The position numbers and the translations under genes were made by a program. Below are positions 23,501 through 33,479 of a stretch of DNA of 64,000 nucleotides, in pieces (within the stretch, counting starts at the first letter, position 1; each line of letters begins with the position of its first letter). The notes beneath the pieces are model-generated. The model was not told where the DNA came from, did no database searches, and was given only the letters and a program-made list of their open reading frames with translations. This DNA is from Diprion similis. Its lineage: Eukaryota > Arthropoda > Insecta > Hymenoptera > Diprionidae. Location: positions 4,278,001-4,342,000 of the forward strand of contig NC_060105.1 in the NCBI RefSeq assembly GCF_021155765.1, written 5' to 3'.

Positions 23501-25650
23501 CACAGTTGACTATTGGATTTTTGATCTAGTATATTTGATGATTCGTGCTTTTGTAATTTATTGTGTGATTTTTTTAATACAGTTTTCTCGAATTTACCAG
23601 ATAAATCACGTAATAAAATACATGATGATTTCGGTCTTAACATCTTCTCACTTTCCAGATTTACTCGGTGGAGTGAAAACCGAGCTAATATCGAAAATAT
23701 CGAAAAAATATTTAGACAATTGTAAAGCTCTTTAAATTCTCTCGAATGAAATTTTACCCCTGTCAAGAAAATTTGTAAATAAATTTTAGAGAAGTATAGA
23801 AAGCAATCAAAATGCTTGCATCAGTCTTGAAGGTTTAATGTTGACCGAGTCAAGTGCCTGTCGCTGCCTTTTATCCGCGAAATTAGGGAACGCAGTGTCA
23901 GCGAAGAGTATAATGAGAATCTAATCACTTCATTGATATTAATCTATATATAGATCAAATATTGCAGGACTGTATATACGTGTAAATCCATATATATAAT
24001 ACTACATGGCGTGTGGGCAGATAGTATCGCGAGCTGTAGTTGTAGGTATATCTATATTTAGAGACGTAGGGTATCGCGGATATTTCAACTTGTCAGGGTT
24101 CAGCGATTTCGTGATTTTCTTATCGCTGCAAATCGACTCGGGTAAATATTCGCCAGCGGGCTTCAGCGGTGAACACATAATGTAATATACCCCATTGTGC
24201 TTGTTGGGAAGCGAAACGCATTTACACATACCTTACACGACATTTGCAAATGCCTACCTATATGCCAGAACAAAGCGAACATATTGCACGCATCGGGTGA
24301 TTTAACACCGGACGCTAACGACTCACCGAGCTCAATCAATTCGCGATAACCTGAGTAATTGTAACGATAACTTGACACCACCCTGAATGCTCGAAGTAGA
24401 CCATCTACTGGGCGATACTTAATAGAGCAACTGTAGAAACAACAATTACACTCGACACCGTAAACCGGAAAAGGTAATCAGAGAAATTACAACTTGGATT
24501 TAATGCGGTGCGGAGTTAAACGCAGGTATTCACGATCCACCTTTTAATAGCCCTGTTTTCTCGCGGCGTACATGCGATTGGCTGAGTATTCGAGACTTGT
24601 GAGTTATTAGAGACGGGATTTATACGACAGACAGTAAAACTAATTGTAAGTCTTTCAAGAAAAAGGCGATTCTCCTATGTTTGTTGAGAAATTAGAAAGA
24701 AAATAAACAGAAAATAGTGGGTAAAAAAATGCAGTCGACTTTTTTTCACGGAGGCAATTACCGGTCAGCGATCGTTGATCGGTTGATCTACACGACGATA
24801 TTATACCTGTAGAAACGCAGGCACGGTTCATTGAACGATTTGTACAGCCTCACGGAATCCGGTACCCGGCACATCGAGGCTCGGGTTAAATACGCGGTGA
24901 AAGTTGATCGGCGGTCACCTGCAGGTGTTGTAGACGATACTTGCGAAATTTAAAGTCTCGTAGTGATTTTTGACTTCTCGAGTATAAGTGAGACTGAACA
25001 AGATCGATTATGCAATGGCGATTCCCTGTAAGGTGTGGTACGCACGTGACGCCTCGTGATTCTCAAATTACTTGGATACATACAAAAAGGTTTTCATATC
25101 TCTCTATGCCCGAGCAGCTCCTCTCGTTGGGTATTTATTTATTTCTTCATACGAGAGGCGGATGTTGTTACGAGCTAGAACCTAGTCAAGGATTAGGAAA
25201 CCTCGAAATCGGTATTGCAAAAATCCGTCAGCCGTATCGTTGTTACCACGATATTACTGTGAACATCCGGTTGGAATATTCGTCATGTATCATAGACGAC
25301 AACACAATGCTGTGTCCTCCTGTATTGTAGAAATTGATCGTACAGCTATTGGATAAATTCATCGATTCATTCAACACATGCTAATCGTTCATTAGTTTTT
25401 ATCGTTGCGTAATTTATTGTTCAATGTCAATTTTATTCCAGCTTCACACTCCCACGAACATGGTCATGGTCATAGCCATTCCCACGATGAGGAAACGGTG
25501 AACGGCGACGACGATCATATGCAGAATCACGATCATCGGCATCACCCCGATGACTTGATAGCCTCGACGATATCGAACGTCACGGAGAAGATATTGGACG
25601 TGATATCTACAACTCTGTCCTCGACTATGGTCACGGAAAAGAGCACATAA
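20574..25650 (+). CDS. Second ZIP (SLC39) transporter with His-rich tail
   Basis: Spliced segments: 20574-20762, 21522-22707 and 25442-25650, closing in frame at 527 codons plus stop. The start is an ATG in a good context (GAGAATGG). The first exon carries membrane segment 1 (VGILLAKIGAMLVLGIGS). The large second exon carries segments 2-8, with LCFGGGVLLF, HAIFEGLTVGL (H324) and ATHKLVIGF (H351, K352). The loop between segments 3 and 4 is about 170 residues, rich in Ser, Asn and Pro, and much longer than in the upstream paralogue. The last exon adds 69 residues starting TSHSHEHGHGHSHSHD, with twelve His in its first third. In this family the C-terminus faces outside the cell or the lumen, so this tail may capture metal there. 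The second exon could instead begin at 21,543, losing seven residues. I infer zinc uptake; the metal is unproven. Confidence 0.82.
22708..25441 (+). other. Last intron of second ZIP gene
   Basis: The donor GTGAGT (22,708) and acceptor TTTTATTCCAG (ending 25,441) bound a 2.7-kb phase-1 intron. Phase and protein position match the last intron of the upstream ZIP gene. It holds a T-rich tract near 22,820-22,850, a foldback repeat at 23,372-23,648 and otherwise unremarkable AT-rich DNA. The frame stays open through the donor as far as 23,042, so retention would yield a different, hydrophobic tail. Confidence 0.7.
23372..23648. repeat. Foldback (long imperfect palindrome)
   Basis: A left arm of about 130 bases starting AAGATGTTATGACCGAAATC (23,372) matches the reverse complement of the right arm ending GATTTCGGTCTTAACATCTT (about 23,646). 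Further matched blocks include AATAAATTACAAAAG, ACGAATC and TACTAGATCAAAA. The loop is only about a dozen bases, near 23,501-23,512. There is no coding capacity and no clear target-site duplication. Inside a transcribed intron it would form a long RNA hairpin. It may be a foldback-type transposon remnant. Confidence 0.75.
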
Positions 25651-27792
25651 CGCAGTGAGTTGATACACGGCCGATATTGGCATTTTTTAAAAATTCCCAG
25701 CTGAATTGCAATGTTCCGGTCTCACCTTCGATTCTCCGCAGAGAAATCGGTGAAAAAAAAAACGCACATAGATCTGAGGAACCTGAAATGTTCGGGCATC
25801 GCCCATCGAGAGTGATGGTCACTCTGCCAGCCAGGATTTGCCTCGTCGAGACCAGTCAGTGGTTTATGACCACGGACCGGAAGTACCTGGGGAAGGTTGT
25901 CTAATCACAGCCTCAACAGTCATCCGGAGTTTCACGTGAGAATCAACGCCGAGAGAATTATTATCGTTATAAGGAATGGAATTCGGCGATGCGGAACGAA
26001 CGACGTTCACCTGCAACAGGAAACGTAATGACCGCGCATTTTTACCTTTTTTTAAATTCTCAAGTTCGTGAAATTACGCTCGTCATTCGCAACTTGCGGT
26101 ACACGATGACACGAAAAGGTGGATCGATTCTACTTGTTGAATTAATGCCTTCTCCGGCGAGGCTCGTTATATCGTTGCTTGAAAATAGAAACGAATCTGA
26201 CAATTATTCTCTCTATTTCTAATTCGAATCAATAACACCTGCCTAGCTTCTTGCTCTAGAGTTCATCGATTTGTCGGCACATCAAAATGCACTGCAGCGC
26301 TATCCCGAGGAAATATTCCTTAAACGCGGTGATTCTTTAATGCTGTGAGACCATGTATACCTACTTTCATTTACTTTGAAAGAATATTTCCTGTATAAGT
26401 TTGAAGATTTTTTTCGATACTCGTTTTATTAGTCTTGAAAATATTTTTATGATTCAATGGTCGCCAACATCAAATAATATTATTCCGTAAATTCGATATA
26501 AAACGTTTCAGTTTGAGGAAATCATTTTATACTTAATAAAAGTAGGAAACGATATTTGCGAATAAAGTAAAATTTAATTATTATATTAAATCAAACATGC
26601 AATCCGAGAGATTCTTTCCTCAATTCGCACTTTGGTACGGAATAGTAAACTTGCTGATTGCAATTCTAATATTTACACTAAAATCTAGCATAGTAACCAG
26701 ACTTTCTTGAGTTCCGATACTTGTCATAAAACAGAATGACGTATTTCCGGGTGCTTGAAGTGTACGGTGAGCTCTCACAATTAGCTATTAGTTTCATGAG
26801 AATAAAAAGATATTTCAAATATTATATCATTGTGTAGTAAGCTAAAAGCAAATGGTGATGAAAAATACTTTCTCTGTAAATATCTTATACATATTATATG
26901 ATTAAACGGAGAGCGGTTCTATTTTTTTACTATACGCGTTTTCAGAATAGTGAGATCTGATAATACTGTAATTCATTTGCATCGCTTATGAACTTGTTTC
27001 AAATCACGTAGATATGATATGCACGAGTTAAATTAGTAATAAGTATACACGAAATACTTGATCGACAAGGTCGATGTGGATTTAGGAATGTCGGTTGTCA
27101 AGTGAGGTTTTATGCCTATGGCATGTCAAGTAAGGATGTAAAAGTCGGCCATTAGTGATAAAAATACCTATTAGTTACTCTTACGCACGACACGAGAAGC
27201 AATAATTCATAGACTCGATTTGGGTTGATATAAATGTACATAGAATTATACTATCCATAGAGCCAAAAGTATTCCTTCGCATTCCACTATGACTGACAAG
27301 TGAAACGGGAAATAGAATGAAGTAATAGACACGATATGCATTGAGAAATGTGAAATTACCGTGTTGGAAAGTTGAAGTATATTAATTGGTTATTTATCGA
27401 GATGAGATATAAGATTTAACATGGCTATAGAATAAGAATGTTACAAACAAATACGTGTCACTTTACCTTTAAGTATTTTCATTTGATTGTGTCTATTTTT
27501 TACTATAAAAAATATATGTAAATTATATTTGAATAAAAATTTGAAAAGACAACAAAAACTTAAAAATAAAAAAGGAAGCTGGATATATTTTTTATCTATT
27601 TAAAAAATAATACATACGATTAAAATACATGGGAGGATGGGACAGGGTAATATAATGATTAGTCATCATTTGAGGAAATAAACTTAGTTTATATTTAAAT
27701 ATGATTCAGCGAAACGTTGTAATCATTTAAAAGATCATTCGCATCATTTAGCAAACTATATATGTCAAACTTTCTACAAGATTCCGTACAAT
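25651..27792. other. 3' UTR and convergent intergenic region
   Basis: The first part is the likely 3' UTR of the second ZIP gene; AATAAA signals occur at 26,535-26,540 and 26,561-26,566. The rest is AT-rich spacer up to the convergent minus-strand gene. No other exon or RNA gene is supported. Confidence 0.5.
26535..26566 (+). terminator. Candidate poly(A) signals of second ZIP gene
   Basis: Two AATAAA hexamers (26,535 and 26,561) lie about 0.9 kb after the stop codon. They are plausible end points for the 3' UTR, but AT-rich DNA produces this hexamer often. Confidence 0.3.
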
Positions 27793-27798
27793 TTTATT
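27793..27798 (-). terminator. Poly(A) signal of minus-strand membrane gene
   Basis: TTTATT on the + strand reads AATAAA on the minus strand, about 120 bases after the TAG of the three-exon gene. This is a normal distance for a short 3' UTR. Confidence 0.4.
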
Positions 27799-27916
27799 TC
27801 AAATATATAATAAACAAGTGTATTGTTTGTCCGTATTACTTTTTGGTTAGTTTTCTTCGAATACAGTGTCTATGACATATTTGGACAATGTTTTAAATCA
27901 TGTGTACTATGTTTTC

Positions 27917-28854
27917 CTACTTTTTAGCCACCACCTGCGAGTCGACAAACTCCAGGTAGCTGGTTCCGATCTTAATAAATGCGATTCCAGAACCGATACC
28001 AGCAATAGTGTGGAGGGAAGAATTTGGTGGAAGGATCGATCGCAGGATAGACCATACCAGAACCGACCCAAAACTCAGCAGCACAGCTCCAGCAGCGCTA
28101 AGTCAAAAATGGAACATTAGGTTCTGTAAAATTCTTATCGAAGGCTGATGAACTAACCTGTAAGCAATTTTGTTTGCAGGTGGAGCATTTTTCAAGTGTT
28201 CCCTGGTGTAAATGTAGGATCCAGTGCCCAGAAACGTGCTACCGAGTAGCAGGTTTGTTATATCCGTTGTTGGGAATATTCTGAAACAGAAAACAGTAAT
28301 ATGGAGTTTGGACTTTTCTACGTATAAATCATTTGAGGTTAGAAAGAAGTGAACGAGTCGGTTATAAAATCTCGATCGAACGATGACTGAAACTTGTGCA
28401 TTCTCGGATTAGGTTATGTTTGCAGGGATGATGAAACTCCGAATCAGCCAGGGGAATCTGTCGTCACTTTGGGCAGAACTGTGACGTTGAATCGTGTATT
28501 GACAGGCACGTGACTGACGATTATAGAGCGAATGAATGTTTAGTGAAACTTATATGTCATGTAGAGCAATAGACACGGCTGTTTGAGCGGTTCAAAGGGC
28601 GACGTATTACATAATTTGATGCCGGTTATGAGACGCGACGAGGGCGAAACTGGGCGAAGTGAAATTTCACGAGGGGGGGGGGTTTGTCTCAATTACCTGA
28701 CGATTAATCGTGGATTCATTACGTTGATTGACAGACCAGTGTACGAAACGGCACCCAGTGCCGGGGCGTAAAACTTGGCAAGGCTGCATTTGGTTACCGG
28801 CTGCAGACCGAATTTCTCGAGCACCGAACCTTTCGAACTCCCTGTGGCAGCCAT
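27917..28854 (-). CDS. Unrecognised 153-residue multi-pass membrane protein
   Basis: On the minus strand the coding segments are 28854-28697, 28280-28158 and 28097-27917. All have GT-AG borders (CGTCAG|GTAATT, TTTCAG|AAT, TTACAG|GTTAGT, CTTAG|CGC), and the frame closes at 153 codons plus TAG. The start ATG is in a good context (AAAATGGC). I do not recognise the family. Hydrophobic segments are seen at about residues 60-79, 95-114 and 123-141, with a weaker one at 24-46, so three or four membrane passes are likely. Between them is a polar stretch (YTREHLKNAPPANK). The N-terminus has Ser, Lys and Gly but no clear cleavable signal. Clean splicing and a biased coding frame in three separate exons make a real gene very likely. 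It converges with the second ZIP gene. A run of ten C (28,682-28,673 on this strand) sits just inside the first intron. Confidence 0.75.
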
Positions 28855-29440
28855 TTTACTGATTCGCCGACAAGGTCCCACTGCCTACTAAAGTACTAAC
28901 TAACCAACTAACCAACCTCCTTGCCTTGCGTCGAATGACGACTGCGCACTGTCCAGAGAACAGACACTGGCCGAAGATGAAAACCTGGTGTGGTGAACGT
29001 GGGTGAACGCGATCGGACTCTCGAGGTTCACACCAAGTACTGAATTAAGGTTACGAATTCTTCAGACCGACGATGAGGAGGCGATGACATTTCTGTGTGA
29101 AGAGGAAATCAAGTCGGAACTGAATGTGCAAACGAACCACAAAAATTTTGGATAGCATATTTGCTCTGTAGTGAAATCCACGATTCTTGTGGTTATGTGT
29201 ATTTATTTGTAAGGTATACGGTGCAAATAGCGCAGTCGATCGAATTCGATCAGATCTGATGCACGTGTGTAAAGTAATTTCCGTACCTGTGCATGATACG
29301 AGATGTATGAAATTGTATTGTTACTATTGCATTAAATCTGGTTTGTAATGGATGAATGAATGAATCATTCTCTCTGTGTTTTCTTGATGATTTCTCAACT
29401 GTTGGTTCTACGTTATTTGAAATGCTTATTTTGCAATACT
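28855..29440. other. Region between membrane gene and satellite
   Basis: It should hold the promoter and 5' UTR of the minus-strand gene. No TATA/initiator pair is evident. A short CTAACTAACCAACTAACCAA pattern lies near 28,894-28,917. From about 29,150 it is ordinary AT-rich unique DNA up to the first recognisable, badly decayed satellite monomer. Confidence 0.5.
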
Positions 29441-32400
29441 TGGGCGCCGATATGGTCGGGAGAGGGTCATACAAACCGATTCTTAAACAAACAAATGTTT
29501 TGCTCGGGGAAATAGCATGAGGCCGACCCTTTTCAGATCATTTTCTGTATTGCGACGCTGCTAAATAAGGCTGTAGTCAATTTAACGTAATTTTGCGGAA
29601 GGAATCGACTGAATACATGACGAACTCACTGCAAACAACGAATCATGTCGGACCGCCGGGAAACTCATGATTTTCGTCGGTATTTCTCTGCTGCTGGTCC
29701 TACGCATTTTTTGATTTGTTTTCTGAATTCCTAGGGGTCGAATTACTCTGGCAGTGGTCATACAAATCGATTCGGAGACGAGAAATTTTCAGCTCCGAAA
29801 ATGACCAAAAAAGTGAGGCTAACCCCTTTGCATTTTTGGCGGAAATTTCGACGACTTTGAAAAGTGCTGCAATTAATTCTTTAGGGTACTATTCCGACGT
29901 GATTTTGCGAGAGGAATCGATTAGGCGCAGTCCCGACACGCTGCGAGCAACACCTGCAAAGTTACAGCCGAAAAACTGCAGATTTTCATCGTCATTTCTC
30001 TGCTGCTGGTCCTAGGCTATTTTTCATGTGTTTTCTGAGTTCCTGGGCGTCGAATTAGTCTAAAAAGCGTCATACGGATCGATTCCCAGACTAAAGATTT
30101 TTCGGCCAAAAAAAATCCAAGGCTAACCCCTTTGCATTTTTGGCGAAAACTTCGACGACTTTGAAAAGTGCTGCAATTAATTCTTGAGGGTACTATTCCG
30201 ACGTGATTTTGCGAGAGGAATCGATCAACCGCAGTCCCGATACGCTGCGAGCAACACCTGCAAAGTTACAGCCGAAAAACTGCAGATTTTCATCGTCATT
30301 TCTCTGCTGCTGGTCCTAGGCTATTTTTCATGTGTTTTCTGAGTTCCTGGGCGTCGAATTAGTCTAAAAAGCGTCATACGGATCGATTCCCAGACAAAAG
30401 ATTTTTCGGCCAAAAAAAATCCAAGGCTAACCCCTTTGCATTTTTGGCGAAAATTTCGACGACTTTGAAAAGTGCTGCAATTGTTTCTTTAGGGTACTAT
30501 TCCGAAGTGATTTTGCGAGAGGAATCGATCTATCGCAGTCCCGATACGCTGCGAGCAACACCTGCAAAGTTACAGCCGAAAAACTGCAGATTTTCATCGT
30601 CATTTCTCTGCTGCTGGTCCTAGGCTATTTTTCATGTGTTTTCTGAGTTCCTGGGCGTCGAATTAGTCTAAAAAGCGTCATACGGATCGATTCCCAGACA
30701 AAAGATTTTTCGGCCAAAAAAAATCCAAGGCTAACCCCTTCGCATTTTTGGCGAAAATTTCGACGACTTTGAAAAGTGCTGCAATTAATTCTTTAGGGTA
30801 CTATTCCGACGTGATTTTGCGAGAGGAATCGATCAATCGCAGTCCCGATACGCTGCGAGCAACACCTGCAAAGTTACAGCCGAAAAACTGCAGATTTTCA
30901 TCGTCATTTCTCTGCTGCTGGTCCTAGGCTATTTTTCATGTGTTTTCTGAGTTCCTGGGCGTCGAATTAGTCTAAAAAGCGTCATACGGATCGATTCCCA
31001 GACAAAAGATTTTTCGGCCAAAAAAAATCCAAGGCTAACCCCTTCGCATTTTTGGCGAAAATTTCGACGACTTTGAAAAGTGCTGCAATTAATTCTTTAG
31101 GGTACTATTCCGACGTGATTTTGCGAGAGGAATCGATCAATCGCAGTCCCGATACGCTGCGAGCAACACCTGCAAAGTTACAGCCGAAAAACTGCAGATT
31201 TTCATCGTCATTTCTCTGCTGCTGGTCCTAGGCTATTTTTCATGTGTTTTCTGAGTTCCTGGGCGTCGAATTAGTCTAAAAAGCGTCATACGGATCGATT
31301 CCCAGACAAAAGATTTTTCGGCCAAAAAAAATCCAAGGCTAACCCCTTCGCATTTTTGGCGAAAATTCCGACGACTTTGAAAAGTGCTGCAATTAATTCT
31401 TTAGGGTACCATTCCGACGTGATTTTGCGAGAGGAATCGATCAATCGCAGTCCCGATACGCTGCGAGCAACACCTGCAAAGTTACAGCCGAAAAACTGCA
31501 GATTTTCATCGTCATTTCTCTGCTGCTGGTCCTAGGCTATTTTTCATGTGTTTTCTGAGTTCCTGGGCGTCGAATTAGTCTAAAAAGCGTCATACGGATC
31601 GATTCCCAGACAAAAGATTTTTCGGCCAAAAAAAATCCAAGGCTAACCCCTTTGCATTTTGGGCGAAAATTTCGACGACTTTGAAAAGTGCTGCAATTGT
31701 TTCTTTAGGGTACTATTCCGACGTGATTTTGCGAGAGGAATCGATCTATCGCAGTCCCGATACGCTGCGAGCAACACCTGCAAAGTTACAGCCGAAAAAC
31801 TGCAGATTTTCATCGTCATTTCTCTGCTGCTGGTCCTAGGCTATTTTTCATGTGTTTTCTGAGTTCCTGGGCGTCGAATTAGTCTAAAAAGCGTCATACG
31901 GATCGATTCCCAGACAGAAGATTTTTCGGCCAAAAAAAATCCAAGGCTAACCCCTTTGCATTTTTGGCGAAAATTTCGACGACTTTGAAAAGTGCTGCAA
32001 TTAATTCTTTAGGGTACTATTCCGACGTGATTTTGCGAGAGGAATCGATCAATCGCAGTCCCGATACGCTGCGAGCAACACCTGCAAAGTTACAGCCGAG
32101 AAACTGCAGATTTCCATCGTCATTTCTCTGCTGCTGGTCCTAGGCTATTTTTCATGTGTTTTCTGAGTTCCTGGGCGTCGAATTAGTCTAAAAAGCGTCA
32201 TACGGATCGATTCCCAGACTAAAGATTTTTCGGCCAAAAAAAATCCAAGGCTAACCCCTTTGCATTTTTGGCGAAAATTTCGACGACTTTGAAAAGTGCT
32301 GCAATTAATTCTTGAGGGTACTATTCCGACGTGATTTTGCGAGAGGAATCGATCAATCGCAGTCCCGATACGCTGCGAGCAACGCCTGCAAAGTTACAGC

Positions 32401-33479
32401 CGAAAAACTGCAGATTTTCATCGTCATTTCTCTGCTGCTGGTCCTAGGCTATTTTTCATGTGTTTTCTGAGTTCCTGGGCGTCGAATTAGTCTGAAAAGC
32501 GTCATACGGATCGATTCCCAGACAAAAGATTTTTCGGCCAAAAAAAATCCAAGGCTAACCCCTTTGCATTTTTGGCGAAAATTTCGACGACTTTGAAAAG
32601 TGCTGCAACTAATTCTTTAGGGTACTATTCCGACGTGATTTTGCGAGAGGAATCGATCAATCGCAGTCCCGATACGCTGCGAGCAACACCTGCAAAGTTA
32701 CAGCCGAAAAACTGCAGATTTTCATCGTCATTTCTCTGCTGCTGGTCCTAGGCTATTTTTCATGTGTTTTCTGAGTTCCTGGGCGTCGAATTAGTCTAAA
32801 AAGCGTCATACGGATCGATTCCCAGACAAAAGATTTTTCGTCCAAAAAAAATCCAAGGCTAACCCCTTTGCATTTTTGGCGTAAATTTCGACGACTTTGA
32901 AAAGTGCTGCAATTAATTCTTTAGGGTACTATTCCGACGTGATTTTGCGAGAGGAATCGATCAATCGCAGTCCCGATACGCTGCGAGCAACACCTGCAAA
33001 GTTACAGCCGAAAAACTGCAGATTTTCATCGTCATTTCTCTGCTGCTGGTCCTAGGCTATTTTTCATGTGTTTTCTGAGTTCCTGGGCGTCGAATTAGTC
33101 TAAAAAGCGTCATACGGATCGATTCCCAGACAAAAGATTTTTCGGCCAAAAAAAATCCAAGGCTAACCCCTTTGCATTTTTGGCGAAAATTTCGACGACT
33201 TTGAAAAGTGCTGCAATTAATTCTTTAGGGTACTATTCCGACGTGATTTTGCGAGAGGAATCGATCAATCGCAGTCCCGATACGCTGCGAGCAACACCTG
33301 CAAAGTTACAGCCGAAAAACTGCAGATTTTCATCGTCATTTCTCTGCTGCTGGTCCTAGGCTATTTTTCATGTGTTTTCTGAGTTCCTGGGCGTCGAATT
33401 AGTCTAAAAAGCGTCATACGGATCGATTCCCAGACTAAAGATTTTTCGGCCAAAAAAAATCCAAGGCTAACCCCTTTGC

